A DNA stretch of 64,000 bases. Source: Desulfosudis oleivorans Hxd3. Its GTDB lineage: Bacteria; Desulfobacterota; Desulfobacteria; Desulfobacterales; Desulfosudaceae. The stretch is taken from contig NC_009943.1 in assembly GCF_000018405.1 (NCBI RefSeq), forward strand, positions 2,173,001 to 2,237,000, written 5' to 3'. Each line of letters starts with the position of its first letter. The first letter of the stretch is position 1. The notes below the pieces were generated by a model, which was not told where the DNA came from, ran no database searches, and saw nothing but the letters and a program-made list of their open reading frames with translations. This document shows positions 19,130-28,097 of this stretch, piece by piece. A program made the position numbers and the translations under genes.

Positions 19130-19307
19130 GGTCTCCTTTCTTGTTAGTGTTTGTCTGTGGAAAGCATTATCACTAACATATTGAGGCTGCCGCCTCAAAG
19201 GAGACCATCTTTCTCATTTTATCGGGTAATGACGGGTGCGTGGGCGGACAAGTTGGGTAATGACGAGAAGGTAGCGGATTTGGAGTTGATTTGAGGTGCG
19301 CTGAACC

Positions 19308-20840
19308 ATGCTGAGAGAAAACAATCAGATATTGCAACGAATTCATCAAGGCTGGGACCTGGGATTGACGGTAGCGGCGTTTATCTCAGCCTATGGTATC
19401 AAGCAGTATCTGCTGCCTGAACCCTGGAGAGGGTTAAGTAGGGAACCCAACTATTACACCCTGCTGCTGCTGTGCATCATTATCTGGTATGTGGTGTTCC
19501 GGTTCTCCGGTATTTATCGTCCCTATCGCAGACGGCCTTTTTCTTCAATTTTTCTAAATGTGTTACGAAGTGTGGCTGTTTGCGTGATGCTGATGGTGGT
19601 GATGCTGTTTCTCATAAAAGAGCAGACCGTCAGCCGGATTTTTCTGGGCCTGTTTGTGGGGCTGGACGTGACCCTGCTGGTGGGCAGCAAGTGGTTGCTT
19701 TACACTCTTTTGCAAAACCTGCGTAAACGCGGATACAACTTCCGCAACGTTCTGATTGTGGGACGCGGACAAAGAGCCGAAGAAATTTCCCGGTCTATTG
19801 AGCAACAGCGAGGGGCCGGCTTCCGGGTGATGGGGTGTTTGTCGGCTGGCGAAGGGGTGGATGACGAGGGAGGCGTCAAGCCGGATAATGGTGAACAAAA
19901 GAGGCCGGGGGGTGACGGGGGTGGAGGGCCGGAAGATGGCGAGATAGGGCTGGGTCATGCCGGCGGTGTGTGTGTGCCTGTTATCGGCGATATTGCGGAT
20001 ATCGAGCGGCTTTTGACCGAACATGTGGTGGATGAACTGGTGTTTGCCGAACCCCTGCGAAACATCCCAAACGCAGGCGAATATATCCACACGGCCGAAC
20101 AGATGGGTGTTTTGGTGCATATTATGCCGGAATGGGGGTTGCGACGCCTGGGACTTACACCACGGATGGGAACCCTGCAAATAGAGGCACTTTTCGGCCT
20201 GCCCACACTGGTCCTGAACACCACGCCGGATCATAATCCGTTTATCGAATTGAAAAATATATTCGACTTTATTGCCTCGGGCCTGGGCCTGCTGGCATGC
20301 GCCCTGCCCTTTGGAATAATTGCCATTGCCATCAGGCTCTCTTCTTCCGGCCCGGTATTTTATAAACAGGAACGGGTGGGCCAGAACGGCCGGCGGTTTA
20401 CGCTGTATAAATTTCGCACCATGATAGACGGCGCGGACCAAATACAAACAGATCTGCTGGACAAAAACGAAAGCGACGGGCCGGTATTCAAGATACGCAA
20501 CGATCCACGGGTAACACCATGGGTGGGCGCCTTTTTACGAAAGACCTCGCTGGACGAGTTGCCGCAGTTGATTAATGTGTTTGTGGGGCACATGAGCCTG
20601 GTGGGGCCCCGCCCGCCCCTGCCGGAAGAGATAGTAAAGTACGGCAAAGATCAGCGGCGGCGGCTGTCCATGAAGCCGGGCATTACCTGCCTGTGGCAGA
20701 TAACGCCGCGGCGGAATGACTTGAGCTTTAAAGAGTGGATAAAGCTGGACCTGGAGTATATTGACAACTGGTCGCTGTGGCTGGATTTTAAAATCCTGGC
20801 AAAGACGGCCTGGGTGGTGGTCACCGGGCAGGGGCGGTGA
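19308..20840 (+). CDS. Undecaprenyl-phosphate sugar phosphotransferase (WbaP-like)
   Basis: 510 residues. Four or five N-terminal membrane segments (to about residue 140), a nucleotide-binding-like middle domain (NVLIVGRGQRAEEISR), then the phosphoglycosyltransferase domain with KQERVGQNGRRFTLYKFRTM, RKTSLDELPQLINVF and LVGPRPPLPEE. It starts glycan synthesis by loading a sugar-1-phosphate on undecaprenyl phosphate. About 40 residues rich in Gly, Asp and Glu (near 182-222) are inserted before VPVIGDIADIE; part of this insert resembles the local intergenic palindrome. RBS GAGGTG. wbaP/wcaJ assignment left open because the sugar is unknown. Confidence 0.88.
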   Translation: MLRENNQILQRIHQGWDLGLTVAAFISAYGIKQYLLPEPWRGLSREPNYYTLLLLCIIIWYVVFRFSGIYRPYRRRPFSSIFLNVLRSVAVCVMLMVVMLFLIKEQTVSRIFLGLFVGLDVTLLVGSKWLLYTLLQNLRKRGYNFRNVLIVGRGQRAEEISRSIEQQRGAGFRVMGCLSAGEGVDDEGGVKPDNGEQKRPGGDGGGGPEDGEIGLGHAGGVCVPVIGDIADIERLLTEHVVDELVFAEPLRNIPNAGEYIHTAEQMGVLVHIMPEWGLRRLGLTPRMGTLQIEALFGLPTLVLNTTPDHNPFIELKNIFDFIASGLGLLACALPFGIIAIAIRLSSSGPVFYKQERVGQNGRRFTLYKFRTMIDGADQIQTDLLDKNESDGPVFKIRNDPRVTPWVGAFLRKTSLDELPQLINVFVGHMSLVGPRPPLPEEIVKYGKDQRRRLSMKPGITCLWQITPRRNDLSFKEWIKLDLEYIDNWSLWLDFKILAKTAWVVVTGQGR

Positions 20841-20896
20841 CGGATAAGGTAGTTCGCCATTCATCATTCATCATTCATCATTCCTGAGTGACCTGC

Positions 20897-20926
20897 TTGA
20901 CAATTATCGTGACTTCATTTTATAGT
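20897..20926 (+). promoter_or_regulatory. Promoter of the first VapBC-like pair
   Basis: TTGACA at 20897-20902, with TATAGT at 20921-20926 (18-bp spacer; TTATAG gives 17). It follows an ATGATGA-type run (about 20855-20883). A GCGAGG ribosome site sits before the antitoxin ATG. It gives the TA pair its own transcript. Confidence 0.55.
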
Positions 20927-20972
20927 GTCGTTATGAATGCATTATTTGATGTCATTGTAGCGAGGTACAACC

Positions 20973-21233
20973 ATGAATACAGTTACCATCAGGGGGCTTG
21001 ATCCGGACTTGCTGGAAAAGCTGAAAAGAACAGCAGCAAAACAGGAAAAAAGTCTCAACCAGTTTACCCTGGACATTCTCCGGCAGAGCATGGGTTGCAG
21101 TAAAGGGAAGAAATATTCCCGGGAGTATGACGACCTGGATCACCTGTTTGGCCGCTGGAGTGCTGATGAATTCAAGAAAATTCAGGGCGCAATAGACAGG
21201 GCCAGGCACATTGACGAGGAACTCTGGAAATGA
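20973..21233 (+). CDS. FitA/VapB-like ribbon-helix-helix antitoxin
   Basis: 86 residues. The N-terminus TVTIRGLDPDLLEKLKRTA with KSLNQFTLDIL is a ribbon-helix-helix DNA-binding fold; the C-terminal tail (YDDLDHLFGRWSADEF and IDEELWK) should wrap the toxin. Such antitoxins bind their own promoter. Stop overlaps the toxin start by 4 bp. Clear paralog of the antitoxin at 53211-53456. Confidence 0.85.
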   Translation: MNTVTIRGLDPDLLEKLKRTAAKQEKSLNQFTLDILRQSMGCSKGKKYSREYDDLDHLFGRWSADEFKKIQGAIDRARHIDEELWK

Positions 21234-21628
21234 GAAAGGTGCTGATTGATACAAATATTTATTCATTGGCCATGAAAGGGGACCCGCCCACCGTTCAGGT
21301 TTTAAAAAAAATTGATCAAATCGGCTTTTCAGCGGTGAGCATTGGAGAGCTTTTTTCCGGTTTTAAGGCCGGAAACCGTGAATCTGAAAACAGAGAAGAA
21401 CTGAATATATTTCTCGATTCTCCAAGGGTGGTGATTCATGCCCTGGACGAAGAAACAGCCGATTTCTATGCCACCATACTGAATAATTTAAAAAAAGCCG
21501 GCACACCCATTCCCACCAATGATATCTGGCTTGCTGCTGTTGCCTTTCAGCACGGATACAAACTGTATTCCAGAGACAGGCATTTCAAACTTATTCCCGG
21601 GCTGGCCCGAATCGATACCCAACCCTGA
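21230..21628 (+). CDS. VapC-like PIN-domain toxin
   Basis: 132 residues, PIN fold nuclease. Acidic residues typical of the Mg site: LIDTNIY near 6, GELFSGF near 40, TNDIWLAA near 100 and DRHF near 118. VapC toxins usually cut tRNA or rRNA; the target here is unknown. Coupled to its antitoxin by an ATGA overlap. Paralog of 53453-53860. Confidence 0.87.
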   Translation: MRKVLIDTNIYSLAMKGDPPTVQVLKKIDQIGFSAVSIGELFSGFKAGNRESENREELNIFLDSPRVVIHALDEETADFYATILNNLKKAGTPIPTNDIWLAAVAFQHGYKLYSRDRHFKLIPGLARIDTQP

Positions 21629-21793
21629 ACAAACTGCCCACAACCCCCATGCATCATTCATCATTCCGCACTTATCATTCTCCCCTTTCCGCATTCATCA
21701 TCCACTAAAAGGGGTTGACACTTAAAAATTACATGATAATTTAAAGTTACAGTTTAATTTTACATCACCATAAAAAACGACGGATATCGATCC

Positions 21794-22942
21794 ATGATAC
21801 AACGCAAGCTGAAATTACCACCGGCGGGGACGGAAACCTTTTTTTTGTGGGGCCCCCGCCAAACCGGAAAATCGACCCTCCTGAAAACGTTATATCCAAA
21901 GGCAGTCTGGATTGATTTGTTAAAGGCCGAAGAATTTCGTCGTTATCTCAACAACCCGGAATTTCTCCGGCAGGAATTGCCGCTAAAGGGCAAAATGCCC
22001 TTTGTTGTTATTGACGAGGTGCAGAAACTCCCCGAGCTGCTGGATGAAGTCCATTGGCTTTTCGAAAATCGAAACGTGCATTTTGCCTTATGCGGCTCAA
22101 GTGCCAGAAAGGTCAAGCGCGGTGCCGCCAACCTTCTGGGCGGCCGGGCCATACGCTATGAGCTGTTTGGTTTAAGCGCGGCAGAACTCGGCTCTGATTT
22201 TGATCTTACCCGAGTGCTGAACCATGGGTACCTGCCACGGATATATCTCGCCAAACAGCCGGAGCGGTTGCTCAATGCCTATGTGGCCAATTATTTGAAA
22301 GACGAGATCGCCGCCGAAGGGCTGGTGCGTAATTTGCCCGTATTTTCCGACTTTCTTAATATGGCGGCACTGTCAGACACCGAGCCGGTTAATTTTTCGA
22401 CTATTGCCCGCGATTGCGGCGTTTCCAGCCAGACCATCAGGGCGTATTTTCAAATTTTAGAAGATACATTGCTGGGCCGGTGGCTGCCAAGCTTTCGAAA
22501 ACGCCCGAAAAGACGGGTGGCGGCCTCGGCAAAATTTTATTTTTCCGATGTGGGGATCGTCAATGTTCTTGCCAAACGCGGCAAACTTGAAATCGGATCG
22601 GAGTTGTTCGGCAAGGCGTTTGAGAACTGGTGCTTTCATGAGCTCAACGCGTATAACATGTATAATGAAGTATCGGCCGCGTTTCATTACTGGCGCCTCG
22701 CCGGTGGAACGGAAGTCGATTTTATCATCAATAATATGGACGTCGCCATTGAGGCCAAGGCTTCCAGGAAAATAACAAATAATCATCTGAAAGGACTTAG
22801 AAGCCTGAAGGAGGATCATTCTGTTGTTAAACGAAGAGTAGTGGTGTGCTGCGAAAATAAGCCACGAACCACCAGCGACGGCATAGAAATACTTCCCGCA
22901 GAAAAGTTTCTGCAATTCTTGTGGCAGGGAAAACTATTCTGA
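21794..22942 (+). CDS. AAA+ ATPase with DUF4143 domain (1)
   Basis: 382 residues. Walker A GPRQTGKST at residues 20-28 and Walker B FVVIDEVQKL near 73 form an AAA_14 domain; the C-terminal half has the DUF4143 layout with a nuclease-like EVDFII...EAKA segment. Members are very common in accessory DNA, and their role is not established. Upstream TTGACA (21715) with TAATTT and a small palindrome AAATTA-CATGA-TAATTT (21727-21743) look like its own regulated promoter. One of three such genes in this window, all of them different. Confidence 0.82.
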   Translation: MIQRKLKLPPAGTETFFLWGPRQTGKSTLLKTLYPKAVWIDLLKAEEFRRYLNNPEFLRQELPLKGKMPFVVIDEVQKLPELLDEVHWLFENRNVHFALCGSSARKVKRGAANLLGGRAIRYELFGLSAAELGSDFDLTRVLNHGYLPRIYLAKQPERLLNAYVANYLKDEIAAEGLVRNLPVFSDFLNMAALSDTEPVNFSTIARDCGVSSQTIRAYFQILEDTLLGRWLPSFRKRPKRRVAASAKFYFSDVGIVNVLAKRGKLEIGSELFGKAFENWCFHELNAYNMYNEVSAAFHYWRLAGGTEVDFIINNMDVAIEAKASRKITNNHLKGLRSLKEDHSVVKRRVVVCCENKPRTTSDGIEILPAEKFLQFLWQGKLF

Positions 22943-23265
22943 TTCAACTTACCCCACCGCCTCGTCATTACCGGGCTCTCTTCTCCGTCATTGCGAGGAG
23001 CGAAGCGACGAAGCAATCTCCTCCGAATATGTCCAGGATTGCTTCGCTGCGCTCGCAATGACGTGGGTTGCGTCCAGGATTGCTTCGCTGCGCTCGCAAT
23101 GACGTGGGTTGCGTCCAGGATTGCTTCGCTGCGCTCGCAATGACGTGGGTTGCGTCCAGGATCGCGCCGTCACCCTCGGGCTTGCCTGCCGGGCCGTAGC
23201 CCGTCAGGGCGAAGACCGGCCCCGGCAATCCAGACCAAAAATGACCCCATTCCCCATTCCTTCCC
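22943..23265. repeat. Intergenic repeats including a 41-bp tandem array
   Basis: No gene. A hairpin built on TCATTGCGAGGAGCGAAGC starts near 22989. From 23031 to 23160 a 41-bp unit (GTCCAGGATTGCTTCGCTGC...) repeats just over three times at exact 41-bp spacing. A CCCTCGGGCTTG hairpin with a long inserted loop follows (23170-23228). Confidence 0.75.
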
Positions 23266-23352
23266 TTCCACTTGACGCATAAACTTTGACAGATTCTGCC
23301 TTTTTCAATATTATACCGATTATAAAAAACATTTAAAAAATTCCAGGGGGCG
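23266..23352 (+). promoter_or_regulatory. TA promoter cassette (copy 1)
   Basis: TTGACA (23287-23292), 17-bp spacer and TATTAT (23310-23315) make a near-consensus sigma70 promoter. A palindrome TTATA-CCGAT-TATAA (23312-23326) overlaps the -10 box and is a likely antitoxin operator. The whole block is almost the same as 24318-24400, ahead of an unrelated TA pair. Confidence 0.7.
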
Positions 23353-23354
23353 CC

Positions 23355-23588
23355 ATGGGTACCAGGTTTGATCGCATAACAATTAGACCCGAGGTTTTGA
23401 ACGGCCGGCCGTGCATACGGGACCTTCGTTTGACCGTTCAAAGAGTGCTGGAAACCGTTGCCCTATATCCGGAATGGGAAGCGCTGAAGGCGGAATACCC
23501 TGAACTGGAAAAAGAGGACGTTCGCCAGGCACTTGAGTTTGCTGCCAGAAATCTGGACAGCCAGATTTTTTCAACGGAGGCGGCTTGA
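23355..23588 (+). CDS. DUF433 antitoxin-like protein
   Basis: 77 residues. FDRITIRPEVLNGRPCIRD and the following Trp/Tyr-rich helix region are the DUF433 signature, a winged-helix-like family (VapB45 type) paired with DUF5615 toxins. CAGGGGG ribosome site. Stop overlaps the toxin's TTG start (TTGA). Confidence 0.85.
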   Translation: MGTRFDRITIRPEVLNGRPCIRDLRLTVQRVLETVALYPEWEALKAEYPELEKEDVRQALEFAARNLDSQIFSTEAA

Positions 23589-23962
23589 ACCGGATATTAA
23601 TGGACCAGGGGCTGCCTCGCGGTGCGGTAAGAAACCTGTCCGAGGAAGGGTGGGATGTTGTCCATACAGGTGGTATCGGTCTCAGCCGGGCAAGTGATAG
23701 AGAGATTATCAACTATGCCCGGCAGGAAAACAGGATAATTATTACGCTGGATGCAGACTTCCACGCGATTCTTGCGGTTGAAAATGCACAAACACCCTCA
23801 GTCGTAAGAATTCGGCAGGAAGGACTTAAAGCGGATAAACTGGCCGACCTGATAAAAAAAATCTGGCCCCGCATCCAGGCTCAACTGGAAACCGGCGCAT
23901 TGGTTACCGTAACAGAACAATCGATAAGGGTAAGAAACATCCCGCTGATGGACCCAGATTAA
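23585..23962 (+). CDS. DUF5615 PIN-like toxin
   Basis: 125 residues from a TTG start at 23585 behind a strong GGAGG site. Motifs ILMDQGLPRGAVRNL, GLSRASDREIINYAR and IITLDADFHAILA are those of the Mut7-C/DUF5615 PIN-like nucleases. Together with the preceding DUF433 protein it forms a VapBC45-type TA pair. The nuclease target is unknown. Confidence 0.85.
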   Translation: MNRILMDQGLPRGAVRNLSEEGWDVVHTGGIGLSRASDREIINYARQENRIIITLDADFHAILAVENAQTPSVVRIRQEGLKADKLADLIKKIWPRIQAQLETGALVTVTEQSIRVRNIPLMDPD

Positions 23963-24317
23963 TCCAGCCGGTTTTCCTGACCTTGGATCCCTTGCCCCAT
24001 TCATCATCCCGTCACCCCCGACCGCCCTCCCTCGTCATTACCCGGCTTGCCTGCCGGGCCATAGCCCGCAGGGCGGACGCCTGCGTATGCCCGTTTGTAG
24101 TGTGCCCGTAAGGGCATTGCACCCGGTCAGCCGAAAACGCCTGACGGCGTCACTACGAACGGGAAGAAATCCTGAACGTATGCCCGTTTGTAGTGTGCCC
24201 GTAAGGGCATCGCACCCGGTCAGGCCAGTAAAGCCAGGCCGAATCAAGCCCGGCAATGCCGCCTTGCGTATTCATCATTCCGCATTCATCATTCATCATT
24301 CCTGAGCCCTTTCACGT
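23963..24317. repeat. Intergenic REP and palindromic repeats
   Basis: No gene. A GTCATTACCCGGCTTG hairpin with an inserted loop (24034-24090), two GTAG-type REP hairpins in direct orientation (24094-24117 and 24187-24210; GTAG followed by TGCCC-GTAA-GGGCA) and an ATGATGA-type run (about 24270-24302). Confidence 0.75.
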
Positions 24318-24400
24318 CCACTTGACGCATAAACTTTGACAGATTCTGCCTTTTTCAATATTATACCGGTTATAAAAAACGTTTTAAAAACTCCAGGAGG
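24318..24400 (+). promoter_or_regulatory. TA promoter cassette (copy 2)
   Basis: TTGACA (24336-24341), 17-bp spacer, TATTAT (24359-24364), and the palindrome TTATA-CCGGT-TATAA. It differs from the copy at 23266-23352 at only a few positions, although the genes it drives belong to other families. GGAGG site follows. Confidence 0.7.
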
Positions 24401-24404
24401 CAGT

Positions 24405-24608
24405 ATGCATACCAATACAATAAAAGTTGACCTCAAGCCGGAGATTTTGATCCAGGCGGTTATGAATATGAAAAAAAAGCAGAGAGAAGCTTTTCTGGAA
24501 GATCTTCTTGCCTCAACATCCCCCGATTATCTTAAAAGCATAAAAGAGGCCCGGGACGATTACAAGGCAGGCAGAATCAAGACACATGACGAGGTTTTCG
24601 AAGAATAA
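24405..24608 (+). CDS. Small antitoxin of a RelE/ParE-type pair
   Basis: 67 residues from ATG 24405 behind CAGGAGG; the longer frame from 24336 starts inside the promoter and is rejected. IKVDLKPEILIQAVMNMKKKQREAFLEDLL, split as an N-terminal strand and helices, then a charged C-terminal tail. Family not recognised with certainty; its position one base before the toxin argues for the antitoxin. Confidence 0.7.
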   Translation: MHTNTIKVDLKPEILIQAVMNMKKKQREAFLEDLLASTSPDYLKSIKEARDDYKAGRIKTHDEVFEE

Positions 24609-24862
24609 TGTTCGACCTTGTTTACACAAATCGAGCTGTAAAGGACATCAAAAAGCTCCCTGCCGATATCAAAAAACGAATAGGACAAACCCTGTCCCGC
24701 TACCGGGAAGACCCCCTTGGGTATTCTGAGCCCCTTACAAACGCATCCCTTGGAACACACAGATTCAGAATCGGAGATTATCGGGTTATCTTCGATCTTG
24801 AGGGCGACGATATCGTGGTTTTGCGAGTAGGTCACAGAAAAAACATTTACAGAAGCCTTTAA
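24608..24862 (+). CDS. RelE/ParE-superfamily toxin
   Basis: 84 residues. FDLVYTNRAVKDIKKLP, LGTHRFRIGDYRVIF and VLRVGHRKNIYR are the classic RelE/ParE fold signature with the basic C-terminus. RelE-type members cut mRNA on the ribosome, ParE-type poison gyrase; sequence does not separate them here. Start overlaps the antitoxin stop by one base (TAATG). Confidence 0.87.
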   Translation: MFDLVYTNRAVKDIKKLPADIKKRIGQTLSRYREDPLGYSEPLTNASLGTHRFRIGDYRVIFDLEGDDIVVLRVGHRKNIYRSL

Positions 24863-25499
24863 TACGGCCACACCCCCTACCCTATCCCATTCATCATTCA
24901 TCATTCCGCATTCATCATTCCTAAGCCCCATTCCCTCCGCCTCGTCATTACCCGGCTTACCTGCCGGGCCGTAGCCCGCCAGGGCGGACGCCTGCGTATG
25001 CCCGTTTGTAGTGTGCCCGTAAGGGCATTGCAGCCGGGCAGGCCAGTAAAGCCAGGCCGAATCAAGCCCGGCAATGACAACTACGTTTGCCGTCACCCTC
25101 AAGCGCCTTTGCTCGTCACCCTCGGGCTTGACCCGGGGGTCCAGACCCAAATTGACCCCATTCCCTATTCCATAAGGAACCAAATCAATTTTACACTGGA
25201 TTGCCGGGTCAAGCCCGGCAATGACGGGGGTGGTGGCTGGATTGCCCAATCAAGTTGGGCAATGACGACTACGTCTGCCGTCACCCTCGGGCTTGACCCG
25301 GGGGTCCAGACCCAAATTGACCCCATTCCCTATTCCATAAGGAACAAAATCAATTTTACACTGGATTGCCGTGGCCGTCATCCCGGACCCCGATCCGGGA
25401 TGGGCAATGACCGATAAGGTAGTTCATCATTCATCACTCATCATTCATCATTATTTCTTTTCCCTACCATTCCAGTCTTAATCCCTTGATTTTTTATCC
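24863..25499. repeat. Long intergenic repeat cluster
   Basis: No gene. ATGATGA-type runs at both ends (about 24888-24922 and 25422-25451), one GTAG-type REP (25005-25028), and two copies of a roughly 90-bp composite palindrome 165 bp apart (from 25115 and from 25280), each made of a CTCGGGCTTGACCCG hairpin, an AT-rich spacer and a CTGGATTGCCG hairpin. In the second copy another palindrome (CCCGGACCCCGATCCGGG, about 25382-25399) is nested in the loop. Confidence 0.75.
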
Positions 25500-25519
25500 A
25501 TCTTTTCTTCCTTCTCCTC

Positions 25520-25548
25520 TTGACACACCATCCTCTAAACGTTATAAA
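25520..25548 (+). promoter_or_regulatory. Consensus-like promoter of the wbp operon
   Basis: TTGACA (25520-25525), a 17-bp spacer and TATAAA (25543-25548) form a strong sigma70 promoter. It lies about 250 bp before wbpA, which leaves a long 5' leader. A 62-codon frame over this site has no coding features. Confidence 0.7.
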
Positions 25549-25795
25549 CTATCCCCTTAGGAGAAACCGCAAGCCGCGTGGGTTCTACCTTGGCTACATG
25601 CACCATCAGCCCGTCCAAAACCCACCGGCCTGCCCAACGGGGAGAAACAAACAAATGCATCAACAGTTGTTTCTATATACCCCTAAAACCGTAAAACATG
25701 CCCTATAAACTTTTGAAAACCTGGGAGGCTGGAAGCCTGAACGCTTGGAACAGCCATGCCGCCAGCCAGTGCGGCGATGGTGGGAGCTCAATTAA
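25549..25795 (+). promoter_or_regulatory. Structured 5' leader of the wbp operon
   Basis: Helices can be drawn by eye: an outer TCCCC (25552-25556) with GGGGA (25639-25643), an inner GTGGGTT (25578-25584) with AACCCAC (25619-25625), then a hairpin GAAACAA (25644-25650) with TTGTTTC (25667-25673). A further GC-rich hairpin region (GCCGCCAGCCAGTGCGGC, about 25748-25765) precedes the start. It does not match a riboswitch class that I know. A GGGAG ribosome site ends the leader. Confidence 0.45.
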
Positions 25796-27115
25796 ATGGA
25801 GCCTGCTATTCACTCAAAATCGGCACTTCTTGAAAAAATTGAAAACAAAACGGCCCGCATTGGCATTATCGGGTTAGGTTATGTGGGCCTGCCCCTGGCC
25901 CTGCGCTTTCTGGAGGCAGGGTACCCGGTCCTGGGCCTGGACATCGACAAGCGTAAAACCGCCATGCTCATGGCCGGGGAAAGCTATATCAGCCATATTT
26001 CCGCCGGCCCCATTGGCCAGGCCGCGCAAAAAGGCCGTTTCGAAGCGGTAACCGACTTCTCAAAAGCCGGCGAAGCCGACGCATTAATCCTGTGCGTTCC
26101 AACCCCCCTGAACAGCCACCGGGAGCCGGACCTCTCTTACGTTATCTCATCGGTTGAAACCATTCTGCCCCATCTCCATGCAGGCCAGGTCGTCAGCTTA
26201 GAGTCCACGACATACCCGGGCACAACCGACGAGGAGATTCGCCCCCGCATAGAAAAAACCGGCCTTGTTCCAGGCCGGGATATTTTTCTTGTTTATTCAC
26301 CGGAACGTGAAGACCCGGGCAACCCGAACTTCCACACCCGGTCCATCCCCAAAGTCTGCGGCGGCAGCACACCGGATTGCCTGGAGGCCGGACTGGCCCT
26401 TTACAAACAGGTTATCGACCAGGTCGTGCCTGTCTCCTCCACGCAAACCGCCGAAGCCGTAAAACTCATGGAAAACATCTTTCGAAGCGTGAACATCGCC
26501 CTGGTCAATGAACTGAAAGTGGCCTTCATGAAAATGGGCATTGATATTTTTGAGGTCATCCGGGCCGCATCCACCAAGCCTTTCGGCTACATGCCGTTCT
26601 ACCCCGGCCCCGGCCTTGGCGGCCACTGCATCCCCATTGATCCGTTTTATCTCACCTGGAAGGCCCGCGAATATGATGTTGCCACCCGGTTCATCGAACT
26701 GGCCGGAGAAATCAACACCGCCATGCCCTATTTTGTTGTACAGCGTGCCGCGGATGTGTTGAACGAACACAGCAAATCAATAAAAGGCGCCCGCATCCTC
26801 CTTCTGGGCCTGGCATACAAGGCCAACGTGGATGACGACCGGGAATCTCCCACCTACCGCATCATGGACCTGCTGGAACAAAAAGGCGCCCATGTGGATT
26901 ACAACGACCCCTATGTCCCGGAGATTCGACCAACCCGTCAATATTCCCGTTATCTGGGCCGCAAATCAAAAGATATCTCCGGCGATTACGACCTGATTAT
27001 TTTGTGCACGGCCCACAACCAGTATAAAACCATTAATCCTGACGCCTTAAAGGTCCCAATTCTGGACACTCGCGGGTTTTTTTCAGACACATTCGAAAAC
27101 ATCTACCGTGGATAA
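25796..27115 (+). CDS. wbpA: UDP-N-acetylglucosamine 6-dehydrogenase
   Basis: 439 residues. NAD-binding GIIGLGYVGLPLAL near residue 24, SLESTTYPGTTDEEI, YSPEREDPGN and the catalytic Cys in GLGGHCIPIDPFYL near 278 are those of the WbpA/TviB-type nucleotide-sugar dehydrogenases. It oxidises UDP-GlcNAc to UDP-GlcNAcA, the first step to UDP-ManNAc(3NAc)A. The order wbpA-wbpB-wbpD and the presence of wbpE and wbpI elsewhere in the window support the substrate. Confidence 0.9.
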   Translation: MEPAIHSKSALLEKIENKTARIGIIGLGYVGLPLALRFLEAGYPVLGLDIDKRKTAMLMAGESYISHISAGPIGQAAQKGRFEAVTDFSKAGEADALILCVPTPLNSHREPDLSYVISSVETILPHLHAGQVVSLESTTYPGTTDEEIRPRIEKTGLVPGRDIFLVYSPEREDPGNPNFHTRSIPKVCGGSTPDCLEAGLALYKQVIDQVVPVSSTQTAEAVKLMENIFRSVNIALVNELKVAFMKMGIDIFEVIRAASTKPFGYMPFYPGPGLGGHCIPIDPFYLTWKAREYDVATRFIELAGEINTAMPYFVVQRAADVLNEHSKSIKGARILLLGLAYKANVDDDRESPTYRIMDLLEQKGAHVDYNDPYVPEIRPTRQYSRYLGRKSKDISGDYDLIILCTAHNQYKTINPDALKVPILDTRGFFSDTFENIYRG

Positions 27116-27135
27116 ACACTGAAAGGAAAGCCTGA

Positions 27136-28083
<948 letters not shown>

Positions 28084-28097
28084 AAGGGGAAAACACC

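Larger units (their letters stand above)
17773..19220 (-). mobile_element. IS110-family element, IS1111-type, inserted in a palindrome loop
   Basis: One IS110 transposase with a non-coding tail of about 350 bp downstream. Short subterminal inverted repeats ATGAGAAAG (17780-17788) and CTTTCTCAT (19209-19217) are perfect over 9 bp, the hallmark of the IS1111 subgroup. Ends are approximate (a few bases either side). The flanks CTGGATTACCCGGACA and CGGGTAATGACGG are the two halves of the local palindrome, so the element sits in its loop. An 18-nt hairpin (TTGAGGC-TGCC-GCCTCAA, 19181-19198) lies upstream of the transposase. Confidence 0.75.

Noticed and set aside
23031-23160. CRISPR-like array
   Set aside because: The 41-bp units are contiguous and identical, with no unique spacers; it is a plain tandem repeat and no cas gene is present.
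25520-25708. 62-codon frame before wbpA
   Set aside because: It begins on the -35 box of a strong promoter, has no ribosome site and a composition unlike the neighbouring genes.
25549-25795. Cyclic di-GMP (GEMM) or cobalamin riboswitch
   Set aside because: The expected conserved core sequences are not visible; only unspecific helices can be drawn.
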